Origin: Distichodus sexfasciatus
Lineage: Eukaryota > Chordata > Actinopteri > Characiformes > Distichodontidae
Reading direction: 5' to 3'
DNA length: 64,000 nucleotides
Assembly: GCA_032718565.1 (NCBI GenBank)
Contig: JAVGVS010000686.1
Span: 50,001-114,000 of the forward strand
Below, piece by piece: positions 21,499 through 33,679 of this stretch (within the stretch, counting starts at the first letter, position 1; the number at the start of each line of letters is the position of its first letter). The position numbers were made by a program, and so were the translations under genes. A model generated the notes under the pieces. The model had not been told where the DNA came from and did not search any database. It was given only the letters and a program-made list of their open reading frames with translations.

Positions 21499-22531
21499 TA
21501 GATGGGCCGATAGCACTTTTTTATGTCCGATACCGATACCGATATTGTAAATGTGGATATCTGCTGATACCGATACAAATCCGATACAGTCACAGTCTTT
21601 TTTTAACCATAAAATAATGCTTTAAAATGTCTGATTACGTGACTGAGATTATTGTTATTCTTAAAGAAATGCTTGATTTAAATACTGTTTTCCTACTAAA
21701 ACTGTAATAATTACACACATGTACACACTAAATTATTTGTTCTCAAATTATTCATTTAGACATATAAATATTTCTTCTTTCTTACCGATTACACTATAAC
21801 ATAAAATGGAAAAAAATGTGATCAATTGAAAATGAGATACTGAAGTTTGTGATTTTGAACCAATTTGGCCTATAAAATGAGCTGCTTCTGCAGAGAACTA
21901 CATTTCCCACAATCCTCTGCATGCGCGTTCCAGAATAAACAATGGAAAATCTGAATAAAGGGCAGAATTGTGAGTAGAACGCTGGTTGTTGTGGTTATTT
22001 ATCAGCTAAAATATGGTTTGTGTCTGTAATAAAGGGGACGTTTTGACCGAACCGGGCGGTTTTAGCGAGTAACGGTGCTCATGCGTAGCGGTCATTAACA
22101 CAGCGCGTGTGTTTACATCACGAAAAATGTCATTTTTATGCATTTACTTGTGTTTTAGTGCAGGAAGATCTCACAAATACTTTCACATGCAGAGGGATCA
22201 GGTCTCGTCTTGATCACGCCACTGAAAACGTTGTGTCGCAATAGCCGTCGATATGAAATGGCGGAGCTGCTCTAGAAGTAAATAGATTAAGCAAGCTTCC
22301 ATTCTGAAAAAATTGCTTTCGTACTTTTTTTAATAAATTATTGAGTTTATTAGAAACAATGATTTCAGCTCTACTTTACCGCAGTGCCACTTCCCATGCA
22401 GAACGAACTGAGTGTGCACGCATTTACAGATCGGCTCCTTAGAACGGCCCAATGCCACCGACACCCGACCCAGCCGTTTGAGCCGCTATCGGACCGATAT
22501 CCATCCACATATCTGATCGGCTACATCTCTA
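21499..22531. mobile_element. hAT non-autonomous element with perfect 8-bp duplication
   Basis: The element starts TAGATGGGCCGATAGCAC and ends ATCGGCTACATCTCTA, imperfect inverted ends. It is flanked by AATTTTAC on both sides (21491-21498 and 22532-22539). Its interior shares the GTGAGTAGAACGCTGG and GATCAGGTCTCGTCTTGATC modules with the elements at 43769 and 52908. No transposase is visible in its 1033 bases. Confidence 0.85.
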
Positions 22532-23063
22532 AATTTTACTCACATGAGGTATTTATATTACATCTGCACTGACGTGGAGACAAACTACAGTTACAATACT
22601 GCATGTATGTAGTGAAGCGCAGTGAGCGTGTGTAAGATCAGCATTTCATGTGTATATAGACAACAAACATCATCTCTAAGACAGCATGTAAATACATAAG
22701 CAGCATTTTCAGCATTTTCAAAAAACATTTTCATTCTGGTGACGCAGAGGAAGGTTAAAGGGTTACTTATATAAAGTTTTGCCAACTTTTTTCCATTACT
22801 TTTGCTACTTCAGTAACTAAACCGGAGAGTAAACTAGACGTTCTCTTTTTAAGCAGAAGGAGGCTGGTTTTAGAGCTGATATTGATTTCAAACATGAGAC
22901 GTTCTGCTGAGTCCCAGCGTCCTGATCGATCAGAGCCCAGGCAGCAGCATTAACCAGATTCAGAAACTCAAACCTTGAGCCTTTTTCTCTCAAGTGTCAA
23001 GCATTTCGGCTCTGAATCATCTTCTAATCAGACACTCATCAGTCTGATTCACCTGAGGACACG
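22532..23063. other. No recognisable feature
   Basis: After the duplicated target site the sequence is unique-looking. No splice-flanked coding exon was recognised. Confidence 0.4.
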
Positions 23064-23268
23064 TCACACACACACACACACACACACACAGCAGGGTGTA
23101 GAGAGGGATTATAATGAGGAGAAAAGAGCAGCAAAGTGGGAACTCAGCTCTGAGACATGTGGAACACACACACACACACCTGTTGTTCCGGAGAGCCCCA
23201 ATAACCCTGATTGGTCCCAGGTGTGTTGTCCTCAGCACACGCACCTCCTTCTGCACTGATTGGGTCTC

Positions 23269-23302
<34 letters not shown>

Positions 23303-23305
23303 TGA
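23064..23305. repeat. (CA)n and (TG)n tracts in inverted arrangement
   Basis: A (CA)n tract at 23065-23090, a shorter one at 23164-23180 and a (TG)n tract at 23269-23301. The complementary tracts could pair into a stem of about 25 bp with a 180-base loop. Confidence 0.9.
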
Positions 23306-24004
23306 ATTCTCAATACAGTATTTTTCTAGTAGACCTGCAGCTGTTGATTCTTTTTGTAATGGAGAATTCTATTTTTTATTGATTAGTGATTGATTGATTG
23401 ATCATTCATCGAGTAATCAGAAAAGTGGAAAATGGATGAAAATGTTACCAATTGATTTTTGATTTTTATAATGTTACTAAAATGTTTATATAATATATAT
23501 TTAAGTAATATAAAAAACTTAAGTGTTTATAAACAGTAAAGTTATTTAAATAAAGTTTTGTGTTGGTGTTTGTAAGGCGCTGGAATCTTGGATAAATGAA
23601 CGCGCTCTGAACGTCCTACATGTTTTTGTTGTGTTTTGTAGCTGTGCTTTATGGACTTCAGTGAGGTGTTACAGTTGGTGTTGGTTTGACGCTGTTTAAC
23701 ACCAAGCTGCAGCCCAGTGTGTTTACCTGTGTGCCGAAATATAAAATAAGAATATATAAAATATGTACAAATATAAAAGAGGAAATAAAACAAAGGTTAG
23801 TCTCTGTGCTGCAGTTGGTTTGGTGTAATGACGTCACATGGAATAATTTTTAATCATTTAAAATAACTTGTACATGTATATAAAGTTATGAGTATTAAAC
23901 AAGTCTTGTGGCACATGGAGGACAGTCTTTGTGCTGCAGTTGGTTTTACATCACCCACTGAAGTGCATAAACAGAATATGAAACTAAACGGAATCATGTC
24001 ATAT
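23306..24004. other. AT-rich repeat-like sequence without genes
   Basis: Two blocks repeat the phrase CTGTGCTGCAGTTGGTTT (about 23803 and 23930), so part of it is duplicated. Nothing coding is recognised. Confidence 0.4.
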
Positions 24005-24335
24005 ATGGTCCTCCACAGCGTCAACCCAATGCCATGTTAACGCATTAGGGACGTTTTCTTTGCGTTCGTCTGGATTTCAGCTGAAACTGGCGTCAGGAAA
24101 ACGTTGCGGTGTTTAGTTGACGCCAACCGAACACGAGCGAACAGCGGGTCATGACGCCGGTGTGGGCGCTCATGCGGCAATGTGCAGAAAAATGAGTTCA
24201 GTCACTCACCTGGCGCCAGAAAAACACTTTATTTTCTTTTTTTTGTGCATATCGGTTCCAAATATCTATTATTTGCCCCAATATCCAGCAATAATCAGTA
24301 TCGATATCGGACCTGAAAAACCAATATCAGTCGAC
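24005..24335. repeat. Dispersed repeat shared with 32545-32815
   Basis: GGTCCTCCACAGCGTCAAC, GGAAAACGTTGC, TTGACGCCA and CACTCACCTGGCGCCA recur in the same order at 32550-32765. The right end has the ATCGGTTCC/CCGATATT-type ends seen in hAT copies. Boundaries are not resolved. Confidence 0.55.
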
Positions 24336-24399
24336 CTCTATATGTCATATGTATGTGTGTATATATATACAGTATATGGTAGCTTTTTTGGAAGGGCTT

Positions 24400-24520
24400 G
24401 GAGACTTGGGGTACTTGCTCATAAGTACACTCAGTGGTAGTTTAACAGGTCGGGAACCTGAACCATGACCTTCTGGTCACAAGATCAACTCCTACCTGTT
24501 ACTAGCACCTCCCTAATGCT
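24400..24520 (-). mobile_element. SINE family B remnant
   Basis: TTGCTCATAAGTACACTCAGTGGTAG followed by CTTCTGGTCAC matches the head end of family B on the minus strand. It is diverged and truncated. Confidence 0.55.
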
Positions 24521-25296
24521 GAAATTGAACACGATGCAGTAACCCTGCTTTGGGTACTTTATGCGTAGCAGGCCTGCAGTGGGAATGAACCAGGATAAGG
24601 GTTCTGGTTGTTGTATCGCTCTAGTAAATGCCAGCTGCTGGAGCAGAACGAATGGGATAACATTCTGCTTTAATGATGTGTGTGTGTGTGTGTGTGAGAT
24701 CAGTCATTCCTCAGGTGTGTGTGTGTGTGTTTAAGCAGGCCGGCTGTCGTACACATGACGGATGAGTTTGTTTATTGCTTTAGCTAATGATTCCATTTGT
24801 CGTGCCTCCAGATCGGCTGGCTTGTTCGGACCCGGTCTACACGAGTTGTTAAATAATGTGCTTCAAGCGGGACGTGGGGCTGTGCTGGGAAACTAATGAG
24901 AAATAAAAGGATCATTTGTCTCCTTTTTGGGCGTGGGTTCAGGGTGCAGACAAATCCCACGTGTGTTGTGTAGATTTACTTGGTGTATGGGTCTAGATGG
25001 AAAGCTACACTCTCTAAGGAAGCAGTGTGTGGGGGTGTGTGGGTGTGTGGGTGTGTGGGTGGGTGAGTATTCATGGCGTTGTGGGGACCTTTTTGTCCCC
25101 TTTATTTGTTATTTTTGGGCTTTGTAGGGACATTTGAGAGGTAAATGACTCTGTAGAGAATGTGCTTGTTTTATTTAAGAAACTAAAAGAGGTAAAAGAT
25201 GAGCATTTGATTACTGAGGTTAGGATTGGGATTAGCTGTAGAATACAACTAATCATTACTGGAGTCTACGGAATGTCCCCACAAAGATAGTTTTGC
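24521..25296. other. Sequence with TG-rich tracts, no gene
   Basis: It contains (TG)n at about 24676-24731 and a GTGTGGGTGTG tract at 25027-25065. The GTGGGGACC...GTCCCC phrases near 25081 resemble the 190-bp tandem unit at 45020-45420. No exon is recognised. Confidence 0.5.
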
Positions 25297-26695
25297 AAGT
25301 TTGTGTGTGTGCGAGACTGGGTTGATGAGGACGAGAAGAGACGATACACGAGACTGGGTTGATGAGGACGAGACGATCTGATAAACAAGACTGGGTTGAT
25401 GAGGACGAGACGATACATGAGCCTGGGTTGATGAGAACGAGACGATACACGAGACTGGAGTTGATGAGGGCGAAGAGGCGATACGAGACTGGGTTGATGA
25501 GAGCGAAGAGGCGATACCTGCGAGACTGGGTTGATGAGGGCGAGAAGAGGCGATACACGAGACTGGGTTGATGAGAACGAGATGATACATGAGCCTGGGT
25601 TGATGAGAACGAGACGATACATGAGGCTGGGTTGATGAGGACGAGACAATACACGAGACTGGGTTGATGAAGCGAGACTGGGTTGATGAGAACGAAACGA
25701 TACACGAGACTGGGCTAATGAGAACGAGACGATACACGAGACTGAGTTGATGAAAACGAGACGATACACGAGACTGGGTTGATGAGAATGAGACGATACA
25801 CGAGACTGGGTTGATGAGAATGAGACGATACGAGACTGGGCTGATGAGCGAAGATACGCGAGACTGGGTTGATAGGAAGAGGCGATGCAGACTGGAGTTG
25901 ATGAGGGCCGAGGCGATGCGGACTGGGTTGATAAGAATGAGATGATACGAGACTGGGTTGATGAGGACGAGACGATACACGAGACTGGGCTGATGAGAAC
26001 GAGACGATACACGAGACTGGGTTGATGAGGACGAGGCGATACGAGACTGGGTTGATGAGAACGAGAAGATACATGAGCCTGGGTTGATGAGAGCGAGACG
26101 ATACCCGAGACTGGGTTGATGAGAACGAGACAATACACGAGACTGGGTTGATGAGAACGAGACGACCTGCGGACTGGGTTGATGAGCGAGGCGATACCCG
26201 AGACTGGGTTGATGAGGAAGAGACGATACACGAGACTGGGTTGATGAGAACGAGACAATACACGAGACTGGGTTGATGAGAACAAGAAGATACATGAGCC
26301 TGGGTTGATGAGGACGAGACGATACACGCAGACTGGGTTGATGAGCGAGACAATACGAGACTGGGTTGATGAGAACAAGAAGATACATGAGCCTGGGTTG
26401 ATGAGAACGAGACAATACACGAGACTGGGTTGATGAGAACAAGAAGATACATGAGCCTGGGTTGATGAGGACGAGGCGATACGAGACTGGGTTGATGAGG
26501 AATGAGGCGATACCGAGACTGGGTTGATGAGGGCGGGCGATGATGCAGACTGGGCTGATGAGAACGAGACGATACACGAGACTGGGTTGATGAGAACGAG
26601 ACGATAGCCGAGACTGGGTTGATGAGAACGAGACAATACAAGAGCCTGGGTTGATCAGAGCAGGGGGCGATACGAGACTGGGCTGAAGAGGGCCA
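25297..26695. repeat. Minisatellite of ~32-bp GAGACTGGGTTGATGAG units
   Basis: About 40 units of GAGACTGGGTTGATGAG followed by a variable ACGAGACGATACAC half are arranged head to tail over 1.4 kb. Small insertions and deletions (AGCGAGAC, GAAGAGGCG) occur throughout. A unit length near 32 is not a multiple of 3, so every third unit returns to the same frame. Because the minus strand of the unit has no stop in any frame, three overlapping open frames of 300-490 codons run through it. They are not genes. Confidence 0.95.
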
Positions 26696-26869
26696 GCGAG
26701 ATGTGATTTTAGCATATTATTTTAAAAGAAATCTTGAATGATTGAGGGTGAGAGGAGTGTGTGCTATTATCTGACTGAAAGGCGTGAAAAGTGGCACAGT
26801 GTGTTTAGTTCATGAAGTGACCACGCTCTCTCTCTCGTGTGATTCCTAGTGTTGGGGTTCTTCAGACCG

Positions 26870-29290
26870 GTCTCAAGTCAAAGTCAAAGTAAACTTTATT
26901 GTCATCTCTGCTATATACTGTACAGATATACAGGAGGCGACTGCGATCAATAGCTCAGTTTTTAGCAACAGTGCAGCAGGAAAATAGAAACAAAGAACAA
27001 ATAAGAGTCTGATGGCTTGTGGGAAAAAGCTATCATGCATTCTGGTGGTTCGAGTCCTGATGCTGCGATAGCGTCTGCCGGACGGGAGGAGTGTAAAGAA
27101 TGTCCCTTATGAAGGATGTGAGGGGTCGAGCATGATGCAGGAGGCCCTCCTGATGCAGCATTTGTAGAAGATGTCCTGCAGCGGCGGAAGAGACACTCCG
27201 ATGATGTTGCTAGCTGCTTTAACAATCCTTTGAAGCCGCCTGTTATCGGCAACAGTGCTGTTGCCAAATCAGACATGAAGATGCAGCTGGTCAGGATGTC
27301 TCAATGGTGCACTGTAGGGTACGGTGAGGGGGGTGGGAGGGGGAAGTTTGTACGTCCTCAGGAAGTGGAACCTGCTGCACCTTTTGGTGATGGAGGTGGT
27401 GGTGGTCAGGTAGGGTCATCTGAGATGTGAACTCCCAAGACTTGGTGTTTTTACAGTCTCATCCATGGAGGTTGCGCCGTGGATGCGTGGGTTAATGTGG
27501 GTGGGCGAGTTCTCCTGAAGTCGACAATCATTCCCTTGGTTTGTCACATTCAGTGAGAGTTGTTCTCACTGCACCAGGCATGCCAGTCAGCTGCAGACCT
27601 CATCTCTGTCTCTGCGACTCATCGTTGTTGCTGATGAGCCCTGCAGTGGGTAATAGTTGGCGGAATTTGATGGAGTGGTTTGAGCTGTGCAGGGCAGTGC
27701 AGTTGTGTGTCAGGAATGTGAACAGAAGCGGACTGAGAATGCAGCCCTGAGGAGCTACTGTGCTCAGTCTGATGGTGCTGGAAATGTTATACCGCCCGAT
27801 TCGGGCCGGACTAGGGCCTCTCTGACGAATCAGTATCCAGCTACCTACAGAGTGAGGTGCTCAGTCCCAATCTGCTCAGTTTCACACACACACACAGTCT
27901 TTGGGGAATGATGTGTTGAATGCTGAACTAAAGTCTACTGAACAGCAATCTAACATAAGAGTCTTTATTGTCCAAGTGTGTGAGAGGAAAGGTGAAGTGC
28001 AGTGGATTTGGCATCCTCAGTCAATCTGTTCGGCCGATATGCAAACTGCAGCGGGTCCAGTGAGTGGGGAGGTTGCTTTTCTGCCTGTACCATGAAGTCT
28101 CAAAACACTTCATGGTGATGGGGGTGAAGCGATGGGGCGGTGATCATTCAGAGCAGGAAAGTGAAGATTTCTTTGGCACTGGGATGATGGTGGTGGACTT
28201 GAAGCACATTGGGATGATCGTCTGGCTCAGTGATGTGTTGAAGATGTCTGTGAAGACCTTGGCCAGCTGATCGAGAGTCACGGGGAGGTCTGAGCACACC
28301 TGACCTGGATCTTGTCTGGACTGGCAGCCTTTCATGGGTTGACCTTGGCAGAAAGGTTCTCCCTCGCATCAGCTGCAAAACAGAGATGATCTGGTCAGTG
28401 ATGGGAGGCGTGGCTTTTGTCGTGTGCGTGGGGCTGTTCAGCTCCTCAGGGAGTGTGGCATCCCCCTCACAGCTGCTTGGTGCTGGCTTGTACTAAGTGA
28501 CAGCTTGGATGCCCTGCCATAACCTGCAAGAGTCTTTTGTGTTGTTGAAATGGTTCTGGATCTTTTTTTGTGTCTCTTTCGCTTTGCTTGACGGATAGAA
28601 GCGAGAGAGGTTAGCTCTGGCTGTTCTGAAAACCAGTTTATTCCCCGAACCGGAAAGCAGCATCTCTCTCTCTTAGCCGTGCCTGCACCTGTGCTGTGAA
28701 CCAGGGCTTCTCGTTGGCTCTAGTGGTGATGTTCTTCAGGACAGTAACATCCTCTATGCACTTGCTGATGCCAGCAGGTCACAGATTCTGCAAACTTGTC
28801 CCGATTACGCGCGCAGCCATGGTACGTCGCCGCCTGTTTGAAAACATTCCAGTCCGTGCACTCAAAACAGTCCTGGAGTGCTGAGACAGCTCCACTGGGC
28901 CAGACTCTGATGGTTTTTCTGGCAGGTCTCGTCGCGTTTCAGCAGCGTTGATGTGCGGGCAGCAGCATCACTGTAGCGTGGTCAGAAGAGCCAATGTGTG
29001 GGCGTGCAGCTGCTTTGTAGACGTCACGCACATTGGTGTAGACTTTATCCAGGCAGTTCTCCCCCTCATAGCAAAGTCCACATGTTGGTAGAATTTGAGG
29101 AGAACTGACATCAGGTTCGTGTGGTTGAAGTCGCCGGCAATGATGAAAAATCACGTCCAGGTGCGCCAGCCCTGAACTTCGGTGATAACCTCGTACAATT
29201 GACTGGCATCCGTTGACGTGGCGCTAGGCGGCAGGTACACGGCTACAACTAGCACCACGGAGAATTCTTTCGGCAGGTAGAACAACACAA
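26870..29290 (-). mobile_element. Decayed L2-type LINE
   Basis: On the minus strand, in element order: endonuclease C-terminal part around 29154-28939 (NCLDKVYTNVRDVYKAAARP, GSSDHATVMLLP), RT around 28380-27500 (SLSQTIIPMCFKSTTIIPVP; LFCSDDRP-like region lost), a C-terminal ILPSGRRYR-type region at 27120-27020, and a 3' end with ATATACTGTACAGATATACA at 26915. Frameshifts and stops are frequent. A CA tract (27883-27897) interrupts the RT. The upstream endonuclease half is missing. Confidence 0.8.
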
Positions 29291-29900
29291 CATAACACAA
29301 CTCAACATAACCACGTAAACACACTAACATTTATACATACTCATACACACACACACTCCTCTCACACACACTTACACCTCACACAGTCTACACACAAACT
29401 TCACACACACTTAATACACACACACACACTCCTACAAACACACACGAGCTCACACACACTCCTACAAACACACACGAACTCACACACACTCCTACAAACA
29501 CACACGAGCTCACACAGGCTACACACAAACTTCACACACACTTAATACACACACACACCTCCTACAAACACACACCTCACACAGGCTACACACAAACTGT
29601 CACACACACTTAATACACACACACACACACCTCCTACAAACACACACCTCACACAGGCTACACCTAAACTTCACACACACATATACACACACACCTCCCT
29701 ACAAACACACACACACCTCACACAGGCTTTGCACAAACTTCACACACACACCCAAAAGGCAACAGCAGTATGTAGCCTACACACACACACACACACACAC
29801 ATGCTGGCTGTGTGGAGAGTGCAAGATGTAAGTGTTGAGCCAGCATACAGGGCGTGTGTGTGTGTGGTGAGCGTGTGTGTGTGTCCCCTGACACCTGCTT
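29291..29900. repeat. CA-rich minisatellite
   Basis: CACACACTCCTACAAACACA and ACACAGGCTACACACAAAC phrases alternate in units of roughly 60-70 bases from about 29330 to 29760, followed by (CA)n and a (TG)n tract near 29854-29884. Confidence 0.9.
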
Positions 29901-30239
29901 GAGTGATGTCTGCAGCAGAGACACACTGCTTCAGGCTCCTCTACGTCCTGATGTAGTGCTGCACAACACACTTCAACATGGAGCTGTTTTAGTCACGCTG
30001 CTGCTGACACTGAGGGAGTCAGAGCCTCGCTGGTTCAAGTCCCACACGGTAAAACCCTTTCACGGTACTCATGAGACCGTCCTCGCTCGTAGCAGAGAGA
30101 AACGTGGTAATATTGTGCTGCTGGCGTGGTTTGTACTGCATCCTTGCAACTGGACACTGGAGGACTTTTATATCAATTATCAGAAACATCATCGTATGGA
30201 AATAATAAACCATGATAATAATTATAAACTAGCCGTGGG

Positions 30240-30335
30240 CACCTGGGGAGCAGTACCTTGCTCATGAGTACCTCAGCGGTACCTTTACCAGTCGGCACTT
30301 GAGGCTGTGATCACGGTGCTGACACCCCAAGCGTT
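30240..30335 (-). mobile_element. SINE family B remnant
   Basis: GAGCAGTACCTTGCTCATGA, GTACCTCAGCGGTACC and GTGATCACGGTGCTGACACC match the head half of the family B SINE on the minus strand. Confidence 0.65.
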
Positions 30336-30454
30336 ACACGAGAAGCCGCCTCTGAGGATTATCAAGTTCATGGTGAAGGAACAGGGATGTGTTAATGACT
30401 CGCAATGGGCCGCTGCTGCTTTCTAGCTGTGGTTCATGCTGCAGTAATACTCTC

Positions 30455-31180
30455 CGCTCTCTCTCACCTCACGGCTCTCACCCTCCTCACCCACTCACTC
30501 TCTCACTCCTCTCACCCCTCCTCTCCTCATTCACTCGCACACTCTTTCTCACTCACACTGACTCTCTCACTCTCTCACTCACTTTCTCACTCACACCGAC
30601 TCTCACCCTCACTCACTTACACTCACTCTCTCACTCACACACACTCACTCTCACTCACTCACCCTCACTCTCACTCACTCGCACACACTCTTTCTCACTC
30701 ACACACCCCAGCTCTCCTCTCTCTCTCCTCACTTTCTCCTCACACCCGACTCACCCTCACTCACTTACCTCCTCTCTCACTCCTCCTCCTCACACTCTCC
30801 TCCTCACCCCTCACCCCTGACTCTCACCTCACTCCCCTCCTCACTCTCCCTCACCCTCCCTTTCTCTCCATTCCTTTCATGCGCACACTCTTTCTCACTT
30901 ACACTCACTCTCACTCCTCACCCCAGCTCTAACCTCACTCCTCTCCTCACTTTCTGCTCCACACTGACTCTGCCTCACTCACTTACCACTCCTCTCTCAC
31001 TCCTCCTCACCCTCCCTCTCACTCATTCACACTGACTCTCACCCTCACTCACTTACACTCACTCACTCTCACACTCTCACCATCACTCTCTCATTCACTC
31101 ACACACTTTCTCACTCCCTCACTCTCTCCTTTCACTCACTCACACTCACTCACCCTCACTCTCTTCTCACTCTCTCATCA
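30455..31180 (+). repeat. (TCAC)n-rich low-complexity tract
   Basis: Seven hundred bases of CACTCACTCTCTC-type sequence. The open frames of SLTHSLSLT-type residues across it are repeat by-products. Confidence 0.95.
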
Positions 31181-31620
31181 CACTCATTTTCTTCTCTCTT
31201 TGATTCTTTGTCCTTCCACAACTTTTCTTTCTTTCTCCATAATCATCACTGTTTCTCTTTCTCTTTATTTCTTTCCATCTCTCTCTCCTCCCTTTTTGTT
31301 CTCCATCTGTCTTCCTCCTCCTTTTCTCTTTTTTTTTGTCTTGCCTGCCCACTCTCTTTTTCTTCTCTCTCTCACATGCCTGCTGCTTTCCTTCTTTCTT
31401 TCTTGGTCTCCATCCCTCCTTTTTCTTTCTTGTTTATTTATTTCTTCCTCATATTGAGCCTCTTTCTCTTTCTCCTTCTTTCATTCTCTCTCTCTTTCTC
31501 TCTCTCTCTCTTTCTCTCTGGTCTCTTCTTTTCTGATACATTTATGTAGTGCTAATAAAAGAAATACTCTCTCTAACCTCTCTCTCCCCATTGCTCCCCC
31601 TCTCTCGCTTCTGTTGCTCT

Positions 31621-31663
<43 letters not shown>

Positions 31664-31675
31664 TTCCCCCCCGTT

Positions 31676-31709
<34 letters not shown>

Positions 31710-31740
31710 CCCTGTTGCTCTCTCTCTCTCTCTCTCCGTG
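31181..31740 (+). repeat. (TC)n-rich tract ending at the dok6 splice acceptor
   Basis: Mixed TTTCTCTC sequence becomes nearly pure (CT)n from about 31619 to 31738, interrupted by CCCCCTGTTG units. It runs directly into the acceptor CCGTGTGCAG at 31736-31745. Confidence 0.95.
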
Positions 31741-31745
31741 TGCAG

Positions 31746-31897
31746 GTGGTAGTTTCTCGTCGGTGATGCCTCGAGCTCAGACCTTCTCCAGCTTTGTGAG
31801 TGATGAGCGGGACTCGGGTGGTGCTGATCAGAGGGCGGTGTCTCCCTCTAGTGGACGGCAGACGCGTTACGGCCCGGCGCTGCTGCTGCTGCATTGA
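31746..31897 (+). CDS. dok6: dok6 terminal coding exon (C-terminus)
   Basis: A long pyrimidine tract ends in the acceptor TGTGCAG, and the exon that follows is open in phase 1 for 50 codons to TGA. It encodes GSFSSVMPRAQTFSSFVSD. As I recall it, human DOK6 has SRAQTFPSY close to its C-terminus in a final exon of similar size. Dok6 is a PH-PTB docking adaptor of receptor tyrosine kinases (Ret, Trk). This exon lies after the PTB domain and carries only the poorly conserved Ser-rich tail. The rest of the tail (PALLLLH) is not one I recognise. The adjacent genes cd226 and rttn, in the order seen in human, support the call. Upstream exons are not in the window or not recognised, as expected for a gene with very long introns. 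Confidence 0.65.
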
Positions 31898-32544
31898 CCC
31901 TCAACCTCCACAGAGACGTTTCACAGCTTTACATCACACACAGACACAGACACAGACGCACACACACTCGGGTGTAGGACTGCAGTGTGACGAGTGTGTG
32001 TTCCTGTAGAGATGGATGTACATTAATATATAGATGAATATAAATGAGCTAGTTTTTGTACATGCTGTAAGAAGAGAGAGCTAACTTCTGCACCTTTTAA
32101 ACCCCGTTTGTCCCCTGGTCACGCGAGAGATGACCGTAGCACCGCCGGCTCTCACCACATCACATCACATCACTTCATCTCATTTGATTTGACTCATTCG
32201 ATTTGTGTTCCAGCTTCAGCAGAGGACGGTTCAGTCGTTCCCTCGTCACTCCCACCATCAACCTGCACCTCCACTCAACCGATCACACCTCTCACACCTA
32301 CACTTTCACTCCTTCTTTCTCTCTTTCTCTCTCTCTTTTGCAGTCTTTTATTTTTCTCTCTTTCTGTATGTCACCTTTTCTATTTCCCTTCCTCGATCTC
32401 TTTCTTTCTTATCTCCCTCTCCTTTTCTTCTTCTCTCTCCTTGATCATCTTTCCTACTTTCTCTTTTTCTGTCTTTGCCTTTTTCTGCCTCTTCCTCTCT
32501 TTTTCTCTTCTGTCTCTCACACTCTTTCGTTCTTAATAATCCGA

Positions 32545-32815
32545 TATATTTGGTCCTCCAGGACGTCAACAGAACCGCATGTCAACGAAATAGCGACGTT
32601 TCTGGCAGAAATTGGAGCTAGGAAAACGTTGCATGCAGTGTTTATTTGACGCCATCGGAACGCGCAGCCGACCGAACGCAGGGCACGAACGCCCGTGTGG
32701 ACGCTCTGATTCGCTCCAATGAGCAGAAAAACGCTCGCCGTTTAGTCGGCACTCACCTGACGCCACCAACACCAGAAACACGCCTGATTCTGACGTCGGT
32801 GTGGACTAGGCCTTA
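32545..32815. repeat. Dispersed repeat shared with 24005-24230
   Basis: It carries GGTCCTCCAGGACGTCAAC, GGAAAACGTTGC and ACTCACCTGACGCCA in the order seen at 24005. The right end GTGTGGACTAGGCCT resembles a DNA-element terminus. No target duplication was confirmed. Confidence 0.55.
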
Positions 32816-33159
32816 AAGTGATCCGCACAAACATGACACCCTTCCAGAGCCCACATTCAGGAGTTTGTGATATCATCATCATCATCATCCTCATCCCACC
32901 TCTTCTCATTTTGACGTCTTGTTTTCACGTTAAATCCGATATCGAGTTGCTATGAAGCTGTCATTGTTCTTTACAAAAATGTTTCCTTTGTCCTGCTAGA
33001 TTTGTCCAATGCTGTTGAACTTTGTCTAGAAATGACTGTAAGCTCGTTTAAACCCTCTGATGTCATGTTCAGATATTGTTTGTTGTAAAATATGGTGTGC
33101 TGGTTTTCAGTTATTCGGGACGAGCATCCTTGAGTCAAATATGACTGGACTTCCTTGAA

Positions 33160-33350
33160 TACAAGGTTCTTGAATGTTCATTTACAGCATCCAGAGCAAC
33201 TTCCGTTTCCCGGTTACAGGGAGAGTCTCCCTGGTGCAACTTGGGGTTAAGGGTCTTACTCGGGGACTCATTGGTGGTGGTGCTGGAGGTAGGATTCAAA
33301 CCCACGACCTCTCGGTCCAGAGGCGAGCATCCTAACAACTAGAGCACCAT
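33160..33350 (-). mobile_element. SINE family A copy
   Basis: On the minus strand the B-box region reads GGTTTGAATCCTAC, with CCCGAGTAAGACCCTTAACC in the body and GCTGTAAATGAAC at the 3' end. It matches 21057-21232. Confidence 0.8.
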
Positions 33351-33387
33351 CAGAACTGAGAAAGCATTTTGGATGAAACATCTTTAA

Positions 33388-33603
33388 CACCTTGATCGCT
33401 TGAGTGGAAAGTGGAAAGTCAGTGACCAAGGCACAGCGCACAGTGCACCACACGGAAATGTGACCCATCCGTGAAGGAGCAGTGGGCAGCTAACATGGGC
33501 AGCGCGGTTCCTTGCTCATAAGTACCTCAGTGGTTCAGGATTCAAACTGGCGACCTTCTGATCACGAGGCGAACGCCCTACCGTTACGCCGCTATCTGCC
33601 CCT
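33388..33603 (-). mobile_element. SINE family B copy
   Basis: On the minus strand it starts GGGGCAGATAGCGGCGTAAC, a tRNA-like head with CGTAACGGTAGGGCG (A-box region), and GTTTGAATCC (B box), then the shared body to GTGCACTGTGCGCTGTG. Confidence 0.8.
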
Positions 33604-33679
33604 GAACTTCTTTTAGGTCCTTTTAGAAAACGTTTGACCTCTCATCTGAAAAGCTTGGACTTTACAGATTAGAGGTGAT

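Noticed and set aside
25297..26695. Regular repeat array resembling a CRISPR
   Set aside because: There are no unique spacers: the sequence between repeated cores is itself repeated. The window is animal DNA.
25249..26715. Minus-strand open frames of 488, 456 and 308 codons
   Set aside because: They read through a 32-bp tandem repeat in three frames at once, with SSRSHQPSL-type periodicity. No start context, domain or splice structure supports a protein.
30389..30932. Ser/Thr/Leu-rich frames of 143 and 175 codons
   Set aside because: They lie in the (TCAC)n low-complexity tract, with no splice signals of a dok6 exon.
31200..32649. FSFSLFLSL-type hydrophobic frames
   Set aside because: They are produced by TC/TTTC repeats on either side of the dok6 exon.
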